Shown here piece by piece: positions 56,122 to 64,000 of a DNA stretch of 64,000 nt. The stretch is from positions 92,467-156,466 of the forward strand of contig NZ_JACHOS010000014.1 in NCBI RefSeq assembly GCF_014199985.1, given 5' to 3'. The notes beneath the pieces were generated by a model. The model was given only the letters and a program-made list of their open reading frames with translations, was not told the origin of the DNA and searched no databases. Numbering within the stretch: the stretch's first letter is position 1; each line of letters starts with the position of its first letter. The DNA is from Methylorubrum rhodesianum (GTDB lineage: Bacteria; Pseudomonadota; Alphaproteobacteria; Rhizobiales; Beijerinckiaceae). The position numbers and the translations under genes are program-made.

Positions 56122-56712
56122 ATGATCCGATCCCTTCATCCGGCCGGCCGGGCGGACTCCCGGCACACTGCCCCGACCCACCTCGCCCTCGCCGCTCTCG
56201 CCACGCTGCTGCTCGCCCTCCCGGCAGCGGCGCGGGGACCGGACTTCGACTTCCCCGCGGAGGTCGCCGGCTTCGCACGCGGCCCGCGCACGGATTACGA
56301 GGCCCGCGCGCCGGGCCTCGGCTACTCCGTCGTCTACACCAACGGCCGCTGGAAGGCGGACATCTACGTCTACGACGGCGGCGTCGCGAACATCCCTGAC
56401 GGGCCATCCTCGCCGCCGGTCACCGGGCAACTCGCGCAGGCCGCCACCGACATCGGAACGGCGGTGGCGCAGGGCGTCTACCGCGGCAGCGAGGATCATG
56501 GCGCGGTGCAGGTGCCCGGCTCTGCCGGAGCCCGGCTCGCCTGCCGCGGCTTCACCATCGATCACCCGGCCCTTGGCCCCACCGAGAGCCTGCTGTGCCT
56601 CACCGGCCTGCGCGGGAGGTTCGTGAAGTTCCGCCTCTCCGGTCCGGCCGCGAAGCAGCCTCCGAAGGCGGAGGCCGAACGGTTCATGACCGGCTGGCTC
56701 GGCCGGCAATAG
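56122..56712 (+). CDS. Exported protein of unknown function between sdhA and sdhB
   Basis: 196 aa. N-terminal basic part and hydrophobic segment (LALAALATLLLALPAAARG) form a signal peptide. Remaining part is beta-rich (YSVVYTNGRWKADIYVYDGG). Starts 3 bp after the toxin stop. No family recognised. Ends 55 bp before sdhB. Confidence 0.65.
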   Translation: MIRSLHPAGRADSRHTAPTHLALAALATLLLALPAAARGPDFDFPAEVAGFARGPRTDYEARAPGLGYSVVYTNGRWKADIYVYDGGVANIPDGPSSPPVTGQLAQAATDIGTAVAQGVYRGSEDHGAVQVPGSAGARLACRGFTIDHPALGPTESLLCLTGLRGRFVKFRLSGPAAKQPPKAEAERFMTGWLGRQ

Positions 56713-56767
56713 GATTTTCCAGAAGCTCGGAGCGCGCCGCAGGCCGCCGCACCCAAAGGCACAGGAC

Positions 56768-57592
56768 ATGGCCCAGTTCAACCTTCCCAAGAACTCCCAG
56801 GTCACCGAAGGCAAGACCTGGCCGGCGCCGGACGGCGCCAAGAACATCCAGACCTTCCGCATCTATCGCTGGAATCCCGATGACGGGAAGAACCCGCGCA
56901 TCGACACCTACCGGGTCGACCGCGACGATTGCGGCCCGATGGTCCTCGATGCGCTGCTCTGGATCAAGAACAAGGTCGATCCGACGCTCGTCTTCCGCCG
57001 CTCCTGCCGCGAGGGCATCTGCGGCTCCTGCGCCATGAACATCGAGGGCCAGAACGCGCTCGCCTGCACCATGGGCATCGACGAGTGCAAGACCCCGGAC
57101 AACGCCCTGCCGTTCCTGACCCGCAAGGACAAGGACGGCGCGGTGCGGATCTATCCCCTGCCGCACATGCCGGTGCTCAAGGATCTCGTGCCGGACCTGA
57201 CCAATTTCTATGCACAGCACGCGGCGATCGAGCCCTGGCTCCAAACCGAGACGCCCGCGCCCGAGAAGGAGTGGAAGCAGACGCCCGAGGACCGCGCCCG
57301 GCTCGACGGTCTCTACGAGTGCATTCTCTGCGCCTGCTGCACCACGAGCTGCCCGAGCTACTGGTGGAACGGCGACAAGTTCCTCGGGCCGGCGGCCCTG
57401 CTCCAGGCCTATCGCTGGCTGATCGACTCGCGCGACGAGAACACCGGCGAGCGCCTCGACGGGCTGCACGACCCGTTCCGGCTCTACCGCTGCCACACGA
57501 TCATGAACTGCGCCAACACCTGCCCGAAGAACCTCAATCCGGCCAAGGCCATCGCCGAAATCAAGAAGATGATGGTTGAGCGCGAGGTCTGA
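56768..57592 (+). CDS. sdhB: Succinate dehydrogenase iron-sulfur subunit
   Basis: 274 aa. Plant-type [2Fe-2S] motif CREGICGSC, then CILCACCTTSCPSYWW for [4Fe-4S] and CHTIMNCANTCP for [3Fe-4S]. All cluster cysteines are present, so it is functional despite its separation from sdhA by 1.3 kb. Confidence 0.95.
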   Translation: MAQFNLPKNSQVTEGKTWPAPDGAKNIQTFRIYRWNPDDGKNPRIDTYRVDRDDCGPMVLDALLWIKNKVDPTLVFRRSCREGICGSCAMNIEGQNALACTMGIDECKTPDNALPFLTRKDKDGAVRIYPLPHMPVLKDLVPDLTNFYAQHAAIEPWLQTETPAPEKEWKQTPEDRARLDGLYECILCACCTTSCPSYWWNGDKFLGPAALLQAYRWLIDSRDENTGERLDGLHDPFRLYRCHTIMNCANTCPKNLNPAKAIAEIKKMMVEREV

Positions 57593-57619
57593 TCTTTTCC
57601 AAGCACACCGCCCTTCGCG

Positions 57620-57656
57620 AGAGCCGCGTCCCGATCCGGGCGCGGCTCTTTGCGTT
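57620..57656 (+). terminator. Rho-independent terminator after sdhB
   Basis: Stem AGAGCCGCG...CGCGGCTCT with inner CCCG/CGGG, then TTTGCGTTT; 28 bp after the stop. Confidence 0.7.
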
Positions 57657-57841
57657 TCCAAGCTCCGTCGAAGAGGCCGGCACCGCAACGCCGGCCCGAG
57701 TGCGGCAGCACCGCCACACCCCCTCGAAAACCGGTCCGAGCGCGGCTTTTCCCGGGCGCACCGCGCAGCTTGCCTTGCCGCAAGCGCATTTGCCCGCGAG
57801 GCCAAGCGCGACCGTAGCGTGTTTGGGGTGAGGGGTCTTTG

Positions 57842-58399
57842 ATGACGCGTGGGTTCCTGTCGAAAGCCGCCTGTCTCGCGCTGGCCGCGAGCGTCGGCGC
57901 CTGCGCCTCGAACCGCTTCGAGGGCCCCCGCGAGCGTCCGCGTCCGCAGGCGGCGCTCGATCCCGCCACCCCCGCCCTGCCTGCCGGCACGGTGACGAGC
58001 GAGCCCCTGGCGCCTCCGCCGGGCGCCTCCGCCGCACCGGGCGAGCCGCCGCCCCCGAGCGTTGCCGCCGCGCCGTCTCCGGCGATCGAGCCTCCGCCCG
58101 CGCCGCCGCCGGTGGTGGCGACCGGCCGTTCCTCGGTGGTGGGCTCGTGGAACGCCACCGACGCGGCGGGAAGCTGCAAGGTCTCCCTGTCGAGCACGCC
58201 CTCGCTCGACCTCTACAAGGCCACGACCGCGGGCTGCGGAAACAAGGATCTCGCCAAGGTCTCGGCCTGGGATTTTCGTGACGGCGAGGTTTATCTCTAC
58301 CAGCCGGGCGGCACCGTCGCCGCGCGCCTGCGGCAGGCCGGCGGCAGCCTCGAGGGCGCGCTCTCGAAATCCGGCGCGCCGCTCGCGCTCGCCCGCTGA
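57842..58399 (+). CDS. AprI/Inh-like lipoprotein (protease inhibitor fold)
   Basis: 185 aa from ATG 57842 (TTG 57839 precedes). Lipobox SVGAC at about 20 indicates a lipoprotein. A long Pro/Ala-rich linker (about 35-95) leads to a domain with GSWNATDAAGSCKVSLS and CGNKDLAKVSAWDF, the pattern of the AprI/Inh metalloprotease-inhibitor family (two Cys pair). A true protease target is not implied. Confidence 0.7.
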   Translation: MTRGFLSKAACLALAASVGACASNRFEGPRERPRPQAALDPATPALPAGTVTSEPLAPPPGASAAPGEPPPPSVAAAPSPAIEPPPAPPPVVATGRSSVVGSWNATDAAGSCKVSLSSTPSLDLYKATTAGCGNKDLAKVSAWDFRDGEVYLYQPGGTVAARLRQAGGSLEGALSKSGAPLALAR

Positions 58400-58408
58400 G
58401 GCGGTGGC

Positions 58409-60196
58409 CTAGGGGTTCACCCGCACCCCGAGCAGCACCGTGTGCGCCTCGTAGGTCGAGAGCGGGATGGTGCTGTTCAGCGTCGAGTAGATGTAGCTGC
58501 CGCGAAGGGCCAGCCAGCGATTGAAGCGGTAGTCGAACCGGGCGGTGGCGGAATAGCCCCGCTCGCGGATGCGCACGCCGTCGTAGTTGGTGGCCAGGTA
58601 GGCACCGCCCAGGGTGATCGAGAGGTTGCGCAGAAGGTCGTGCTGCACTTCGAGCGTGGCGGCGTCGGTGAAGGCGCCGCTGGAGCCCGGCACCGCGGTC
58701 TCGATCACCCCGGTCTGCTGGTTGAACCGCACCGTGGTGAGCGGCGAGACCGACCAGACGAGCGCGGCGTTGATCAGCGGCGCATCGATGTCCGGCAGCG
58801 TGCGGTCGACGTAGGAGCGGTGCTGCAGGCCGCCCGAAATCTCCGCCGTCAGCGTGCTGTTGAGCGCCACCGCGGCGCCGGCGGTGAAGGCGATGCCGTC
58901 GGAATCGCGGCGCAGGCCGAACTGATCCACCGGCGTGTCGTAGACCCGGGTGTCGAGGAAGGTCTCGACGAAGGGCGTGATCGCGGGCGAGATCTCGTAG
59001 CCGGCGCGCAGGCGCATTCCGTACTGGTTGGCGTCGCGGTCGCTCTGGATGATCGTGGTGCCGTTGCCGAGCTGCGCGTCCTCGAAGACCGAGCGGTCGA
59101 TCGAGCCGCGCAGCGAGAGCTGCAGCCGGTTGAAGGTCTCCTGAACGCCCGCCGTCGCGCCGTAGGTGGCAAATAGCGGCCGGGTCGTCGCCCCGCCCGC
59201 GCCGAGATCCGGACTGCCGAGGCGCTGGCTGTCGAGCAGGAAGCGGGTCTCAAGATCGACGCGGGTGTCGCGGTCGACGTCGATGCGCATCCGCGCGGTG
59301 CCCACCGCGTTCGGGCGGCTCGCCTCCGGGTTCTGCGGATATTCGAGGTAGCTGCCGCGCATCTCGGCGGTGAGCTCAGAGGCCGACCACTCGCTGCGCA
59401 GGGCCAGCTCCGCCTCGCTGCGGAGCGCGAGGGAGGAGCGCGGGCGGGTCGAGCCGATCTGATCCGGGTTCGAGTCGTAGCCGATGCTCTGGGTGAAGGC
59501 CGGCAGCAGCGTGAAGGTGCCGAGCCGGATGCCGAGCGGCGCGTAGGCGGTGTCGGGCGGGATCGGCCGGCGCAGCGCCGTGCCGAGCAGGAGCCCGGCG
59601 GCGTTCGGCAGGCCGAACCCGAGGATCGGCGCCGGCAGCGGCACGCCGGAGACGGGCGTCTGGATCACGGGGGTGAGGCGCAGATCCGTGACGGTCTGCT
59701 GCGTGCGCATCTGCGTGATCTGCCGGGTCGCCGAGCCGAGCCGGCGCGGGGGCGCGGCGCGCAGGCGCAGCAGCGAGGGCCGGGCCGGGGTGCCCTGCGC
59801 GGCGGCGGAGCCGGGCAGGCTCGGCGCGGTGCGGAAGCGCGGCAGGCGCGCCACCGTCGGCTCCTCCTCGCCCGAGGCGGCGGGCGCCGGGTCGCCGCCG
59901 AGCGGGGCGGCGGTGGAGAAGGCGCCGGAGCCGCGCAGCGCGGTCGGGGCGTCGAAGACGGGGCGGCGGGCGCGGCCGGCGGTGGCCGGTTCGGTGACCC
60001 GCGAAGGGGAGGCGGAGGCCGGGCCCGGCGCGCGCGCCGGGGCCGGTTCGGAGGGCGTGGGGTCGGGCATCTCCTGCGCCAGGGCAGGGGGGGCGATAAG
60101 GGGCACGAGCAGCCCGGGCAGCAGCGCCAGAGCGAGGGCCCGACGGCGGCCCCCTCGCTTGTCCCCGATCGGCCGCTCGCGTGACACCGGCAGCAC
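58409..60196 (-). CDS. Outer-membrane beta-barrel protein
   Basis: 595 aa with a signal peptide ending near PPALAQ (about 41). A disordered Pro/Ala-rich stretch (about 45-200) precedes a 16- to 20-strand-type barrel of alternating residues (RLQLSLRGSIDRSVFEDAQL, GGAYLATNYDGVRI), ending in a C-terminal aromatic/hydrophobic strand (HTVLLGVRVN). Matches the outer-membrane-beta-barrel families found near capsule or exopolysaccharide genes. No lipid-export or polymer partner gene is adjacent except kdsD. Confidence 0.8.
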   Translation of the reverse strand: MLPVSRERPIGDKRGGRRRALALALLPGLLVPLIAPPALAQEMPDPTPSEPAPARAPGPASASPSRVTEPATAGRARRPVFDAPTALRGSGAFSTAAPLGGDPAPAASGEEEPTVARLPRFRTAPSLPGSAAAQGTPARPSLLRLRAAPPRRLGSATRQITQMRTQQTVTDLRLTPVIQTPVSGVPLPAPILGFGLPNAAGLLLGTALRRPIPPDTAYAPLGIRLGTFTLLPAFTQSIGYDSNPDQIGSTRPRSSLALRSEAELALRSEWSASELTAEMRGSYLEYPQNPEASRPNAVGTARMRIDVDRDTRVDLETRFLLDSQRLGSPDLGAGGATTRPLFATYGATAGVQETFNRLQLSLRGSIDRSVFEDAQLGNGTTIIQSDRDANQYGMRLRAGYEISPAITPFVETFLDTRVYDTPVDQFGLRRDSDGIAFTAGAAVALNSTLTAEISGGLQHRSYVDRTLPDIDAPLINAALVWSVSPLTTVRFNQQTGVIETAVPGSSGAFTDAATLEVQHDLLRNLSITLGGAYLATNYDGVRIRERGYSATARFDYRFNRWLALRGSYIYSTLNSTIPLSTYEAHTVLLGVRVNP

Positions 60197-60445
60197 TCTT
60201 TCCCTGGTCTGGGCCCTGATGCGGCCGGCGGTCCGTCGAGGGGGCAGCGTCCGGATCCGGGCGGCCTCCCATGGTTAAGAGCGTTGCACCGGGCATGGTT
60301 AACGCCCCGTTGCGGCGCGGACCGCCGTCCTGTCCCGGGCCGGGCAGCCGCCTTGCGGCCACAGTCGCGGGCGAAGAGGGCGAAGCACACCGAGAGCGGG
60401 ACACGGGCGCCGTGCGCGGCCCCGGACGACAGGACACGCAGCTTC

Positions 60446-61465
60446 ATGGCCCTGGCACAGCGGATCGAGGATCAGGACGCGGCGGAGACGGCGCGGGCGC
60501 CCGCCATCGCCTCGGCGCTGCGCACCATCGAGACCGAGCGCGAGGGCCTGGCCTGCCTGATGGCGGCGATCGACAACGGCCTCGGCGAGCCCTTCGCGCG
60601 GGCCGTGGAGCGGATCGGCGCCGCCCGCGGCCGGGTGATCTGCACCGGCATGGGCAAGTCCGGCCACGTCGCCCGCAAGATCGCGGCGACCTTCGCCTCC
60701 ACCGGCACCCCCGCCCTCTACGTCCACCCGGCCGAGGCGAGCCACGGCGATCTCGGCATGATCCAGCCCGAGGACGTGGTGCTGGCGCTCTCGTGGTCGG
60801 GCGAGACCACGGAACTGGCCGACATCATCGGCTACACAAGGCGCTACCGCGTCGGCCTCGTGGCGATCACGGCCAACGCCGCCTCGACGCTGGGGCGCGA
60901 GGCCGATACCTGCCTCGCCCTGCCGAAGGCGAAGGAGGCCTGCCCCAACGGGCTCGCCCCCACCACCTCGACGGCGATGCAGCTCGCGCTCGGCGACGCG
61001 CTCGCCGTGGCGCTGCTGGAGGCCCGCGGCTTCTCCGCCCGCGACTTCTCCGTGTTCCATCCCGGCGGCCGCCTCGGCGCCTCCCTGCGGCAGGTGCGCG
61101 AGGTCATGCATGGCGGGGAGAACCTGCCGGTGGTGGCGCTCGGCACCGCGATGCGGGCGGCGGTGGCCGAGATCGACGCCAAGGGGTTCGGGTCCGTCCT
61201 CGTGGTCGATGCGGCCGGGGCGCTGGCCGGCATCCTCACCGACGGCGACGTGCGCCGCGCCATCTTCTCCCGTGAGGGCCTGGACCGGATGCCGGTGGAG
61301 GCGGTGATGACCCGCAACCCCCGCACGATCACCCCCGAGACCCTGCTCGCCAAGGCGCTGCAGATCCAGGAGGCGATGAAGATCACCGCCCTGGTGGTGG
61401 TGGAGGACGGCCGCCCCGTCGGTCTCGTCCACTACCACGACCTGCTGCGCACCGGCGTCGCCTAG
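60446..61465 (+). CDS. kdsD: D-arabinose-5-phosphate isomerase
   Basis: 339 aa from ATG 60446. SIS domain (about 45-190, with GMGKSGHVARKIAATFASTG and LSWSGETTEL) and a pair of CBS domains (about 220-335). Converts ribulose 5-phosphate to arabinose 5-phosphate, the first step to KDO for LPS (KdsD/KpsF type). Essential for the outer membrane in most Gram-negatives. Divergent from the beta-barrel gene. Confidence 0.93.
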   Translation: MALAQRIEDQDAAETARAPAIASALRTIETEREGLACLMAAIDNGLGEPFARAVERIGAARGRVICTGMGKSGHVARKIAATFASTGTPALYVHPAEASHGDLGMIQPEDVVLALSWSGETTELADIIGYTRRYRVGLVAITANAASTLGREADTCLALPKAKEACPNGLAPTTSTAMQLALGDALAVALLEARGFSARDFSVFHPGGRLGASLRQVREVMHGGENLPVVALGTAMRAAVAEIDAKGFGSVLVVDAAGALAGILTDGDVRRAIFSREGLDRMPVEAVMTRNPRTITPETLLAKALQIQEAMKITALVVVEDGRPVGLVHYHDLLRTGVA

Positions 61466-62287
61466 GCGCCCGTTCCGCGGCGCCCGGTCTCGACCGCCGC
61501 CCTTACCTCCTCGCTTCGGCCGACGCCTCGCCCTGACGGGGCGGGAGCCCCGCCCGTCGCCTCGGCCCGTCGCCCCCGCCGGTCGAACGGCCCCGTCGCA
61601 ACACGGATCCCCCCGCGGCCCTGAGAGCGGGCCCGGAGGACGGCTGGCCGATCGGCCGGCTGGGGACGCGCACCGCACTTCACAAACCCCGAGGGGGACG
61701 CGGGACGCCGCGAGACCTCCGGATGCTTGTTTGAAACTTTGCCGGTCTCCCGGCGTCCCGCGGAGGGGACGCGTCCCCATCACGAGACGCCGCCCATCCG
61801 TTTTCGCGTCACGGTCGCTCCACCGGCATCGACCCCGGACCCGCGGGCCTGGTGCTCTCCGGTGTGCCGCCCCGTGAGGGGCGGACGCCTCGGCCAGGAC
61901 CGGCTTCGACGGTCTCGTCCGCACCGGGCCTCGTATTGGGCCCGGCTCCGGTTGTTCCTGGGCGCCGATCCGGGCGCGGCCTGGGCCTCGTCCCGCCTCG
62001 GCGTTGCGTCGCGCACAGCGCCCGGGGCGATGGCGACCGGGCCACCGACGCGGGAACCGCCCCACCTCCCCACGAGCCTCGCCGGCCGGTCACCGGAAAA
62101 GCTCCCCCGGTTGGTCTGGGAGGCGGGCAACCAAGATTGTAGGACTTTTTTCTGATTTATCAATGGATAAATGAAAACATACCTGCACTAGCGGAGACAT
62201 TCAGATGGGGAGACCTGCTTGATGGCGCCTTTTGCGAGCGAAACTTTCTGAGGCATGATGATGAGAACGTAGGGAGCAACAGCACAA
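61466..62287. other. 822-bp stretch with a sharp GC-to-AT composition break
   Basis: GC-rich and gene-free to about 62130, with the inverted repeat at 61699-61762; then suddenly AT-rich up to and across the next gene. The change marks the left limit of an acquired segment. Frames across 61500-62130 show no family features. Confidence 0.55.
61699..61762. repeat. 19-bp inverted repeat with 26-base loop
   Basis: CGCGGGACGCCGCGAGACC (61699-61717) pairs with GGTCTCCCGGCGTCCCGCG (61744-61762) at 18 of 19 positions. About 230 bp after the kdsD stop. Could be a hairpin RNA, terminator or a transposon relic end. Confidence 0.5.
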
Positions 62288-63442
62288 ATGCCGCAACGCG
62301 TCACTCTGGATGCAATGATTCCTCGCGAGGATTTTGCACGTGAAAGCAATCAAGTCGCAGTGAATTTGTTCAGCGACTTTCCAATATCACACCTTGATCA
62401 AAATTCTCCGTATATAAAATTGATTAGGAAGCCAGATTTCCAAAGAGAAACAAACCATTGGACCCCTGAACAGCTTGCAACATTTATAGCAAGTTTCGTT
62501 GATGCAGAAGTTATTCCATCGTTAATATTATGGCACTCCCCCACATACATATTCGTAATTGATGGCGGACATCGTATTAGCGCACTAAGAGCTTGGGTAA
62601 ACGACGATTATGGTGATGGCCCAATATCTTTTTCGTTCTACAATGGCGAGATCCCAAATGAGCAAAAGAAAATTGCATCAAGAGCTCGAAGTCTGATCGA
62701 ACAAAGAGTAGGCCGTTTTTCAAAGCTGCGCGATATGGCGGCGGCATCCGCCGCCCCAGAGCCAATTCGGAGGCGAGCAACAGTTTTGCTGACGCGCGCG
62801 CTGGCGCTGCAGTGGATCCAAGGAAACGCTGCAGCCGCAGAAACATCTTTTTTCAAAATCAATTCTCAAGGAACGCCACTGGATGAAACAGAAGAAATGC
62901 TCATCAAAAATCGACGAAAGCCTATCGCTATAGGCGCCAGAGCCATATTAAGATCAGGCTCCGGCCATAAGTACTGGTCTTCATTCTCCGAAGAAAATCG
63001 TGGTAAGATTGAGGATGTATCAAAAAATTTCTACAACTATGTGTTCAAGCCCGAAGCAGAGAAACCTGTCAGAACACTCGATGTTCCTATAGGCGGCTCC
63101 GTCGCGCCAATCGACGCATTATCTCTACTTATTGACTTCATAACAATTGCGGGAACAAGAGCCCTTCATCCAAAACCAATTAGCGGCTACGACGACGACT
63201 TGACAGGCGAGGCAACTGTCGAGGTTCTTCACAACTCCCTCAAAATAATCGAACGAATAACAGGAAATTCACCCGCTAGCCTGGGCCTACATCCCGCCGT
63301 ATACTTTTACAACGAACGCGGAAGATACAGCAGATTTCTTTTCCTAGGAATGATATCCCTGATTGTGGAAAAAATCAGGAACAATGATCATGTTTTTTTC
63401 GCGATTTCGCGAAAGCGAGAGGTCCTCTCGAGGAATTTCTAA
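62288..63442 (+). CDS. DUF262-like (ParB/Srx-fold) protein; C-terminal HNH domain in the -1 frame
   Basis: 384 aa in frame 0, AT-rich coding DNA unlike the rest of the window. Around residue 95 is IDGGHRISALRAW, matching the DGxxR nucleotidase motif of DUF262/ParB-like proteins as found in GmrSD type IV restriction proteins. The frame ends at TAA 63442. At 63394-63400 sits U_UUU_UUC in phase; slipping back one base continues open to 63837 with an HNH domain (CPLCSG, SYDHIQRVKDGGGG, HHYCNS). A potential stem CGAGAG/CTCTCG follows at 63416-63430. Ordinary frameshift mutation is the alternative. Confidence 0.75.
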   Translation: MPQRVTLDAMIPREDFARESNQVAVNLFSDFPISHLDQNSPYIKLIRKPDFQRETNHWTPEQLATFIASFVDAEVIPSLILWHSPTYIFVIDGGHRISALRAWVNDDYGDGPISFSFYNGEIPNEQKKIASRARSLIEQRVGRFSKLRDMAAASAAPEPIRRRATVLLTRALALQWIQGNAAAAETSFFKINSQGTPLDETEEMLIKNRRKPIAIGARAILRSGSGHKYWSSFSEENRGKIEDVSKNFYNYVFKPEAEKPVRTLDVPIGGSVAPIDALSLLIDFITIAGTRALHPKPISGYDDDLTGEATVEVLHNSLKIIERITGNSPASLGLHPAVYFYNERGRYSRFLFLGMISLIVEKIRNNDHVFFAISRKREVLSRNF

Positions 63443-63837
63443 TCGAAAACAAATCTCTTGTAACGAATATTCTGCAAAACCTTAGTAAAAAGCAGCGCAT
63501 CCCCAAAATAAAATCGTCGTTTGACTATCTTATCGATCAGTTTAGCCAATCTTATCAGGTCAGTCCAGAGAGCGCCATCACTCATATAGGACTTAGCGTT
63601 AGGATTTTTGACGTCAAAGTCGGGCAATCCAGCCCGACCATCACAGACGAAACAAAATCGATGCTTTTCATTCGAGATGCGCTTTCCAAAGCAATCAAAT
63701 GCCCTCTATGCAGCGGATTGATTGATCCACTCAAATCAATGTCATATGACCACATTCAACGCGTCAAAGATGGCGGCGGAGGAGATCTTGAAAACGTACA
63801 GATGGTACACCACTACTGTAATTCCATAAAAAACTAA
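63400..63837 (+). CDS. HNH nuclease domain segment (continuation in the -1 frame)
   Basis: Open frame without its own obvious start, entered from the DUF262-like gene by a -1 shift at the U-run. About 145 residues: RDFAKARGPLEEFLIENKS, a helical linker, then the HNH module IKCPLCSGLIDP, SYDHIQRVKDGGGGDLENVQ, VHHYCNSIKN (CxxC, DH, N, C/H). The DUF262 plus HNH combination is that of GmrSD-like nucleases acting on modified DNA. Confidence 0.6.
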   Translation, partial: RDFAKARGPLEEFLIENKSLVTNILQNLSKKQRIPKIKSSFDYLIDQFSQSYQVSPESAITHIGLSVRIFDVKVGQSSPTITDETKSMLFIRDALSKAIKCPLCSGLIDPLKSMSYDHIQRVKDGGGGDLENVQMVHHYCNSIKN

Positions 63838-63950
63838 AAGTAGGCAAACTCCAACAGCTACAAGATACGTTACACAGGAAGCTAGAGCCGCGCCCGAGCG
63901 AGTTGGGCCGGCTCGGGAGTTGGGACGTTGAGGGGTAAAGGAGGATGCCG

Positions 63951-64000
63951 ATGCCTTCGCCCTTGTCCGTCGATCTACGCCAGCGTGTCGTCTCTGCCGT
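63951..64000 (+). CDS. IS630-type transposase, 3' part beyond the window
   Basis: AAAGGAGG precedes ATG 63945; a second ATG is at 63951. The visible residues MPSPLSVDLRQRVVSAV match the start of IS630-family transposases (DLRxRVVxAV, leading to an HTH). The gene is cut by the window edge, so family is set by this N-terminus only. Confidence 0.6.
   Translation, partial: MPSPLSVDLRQRVVSA

Overview
The window is high-GC alphaproteobacterial DNA. Gene content suggests a Methylobacterium/Methylorubrum-type member of the Hyphomicrobiales: ECF sigma/anti-sigma pairs, DUF3597 and TerB-like proteins, sdhCDAB, kdsD, mntR/mntH and many small lineage-type ORFs. The genus is an inference from memory, not from a search.

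Bases 1-8.4 kb look like the backbone of a mobile element. They hold the 3' part of a MobA/MobL relaxase, a parA plus ribbon-helix-helix partition pair between two inverted arrays of 8-bp repeats, an unknown 384-aa protein, and a divergent exonuclease VII set (two XseA-like large subunits and one XseB-like small subunit). Bases 8.8-20.4 kb carry sulfur-oxyanion genes: a Crp/Fnr regulator with an exported pentapeptide protein, a YeiH-type exporter with a cytoplasmic sulfite-oxidase-family enzyme and a LysR regulator, two ECF sigma/anti-sigma pairs, a DUF305 protein, a YncE-like beta-propeller and a SorAB-type periplasmic sulfite dehydrogenase. Matching ECF-type promoters can be read in front of the first sigma operon, the DUF305/propeller operon and sorA. 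A large tyrosine integrase then abuts tRNA-Gln (20.8-23.4 kb), which marks a likely element boundary.

Bases 23.6-36.3 kb look chromosomal: an SDR, prfC, TerB-like and DUF3597 proteins, a sulfonate/taurine-type ABC transporter, a Hint-domain protein, an IS5-type remnant, a TonB-dependent receptor and a YkuD-like protein with a degraded motif. Bases 36.6-46.6 kb form an eroded accessory region. Its left part runs from a degenerate copy of the tRNA-Ile2 3' half to the intact tRNA-Ile2 gene with an integrase relic beside it. The region contains a tadE/tadG pair, several pseudogenes, small exported proteins and an HPP/CBS membrane protein.

Bases 47-61.5 kb are mostly housekeeping: mntR/mntH with a readable MntR-type operator, a LysR/anion-transporter pair, succinate dehydrogenase with a DUF433/DUF5615 toxin-antitoxin pair lodged between sdhA and sdhB, an AprI/Inh-like lipoprotein, an outer-membrane beta-barrel and kdsD. 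The last 2 kb switch to AT-rich foreign DNA. There a DUF262-like protein runs into an HNH nuclease domain across a U_UUU_UUC slippery heptamer, followed by the start of an IS630-type transposase cut by the window edge.
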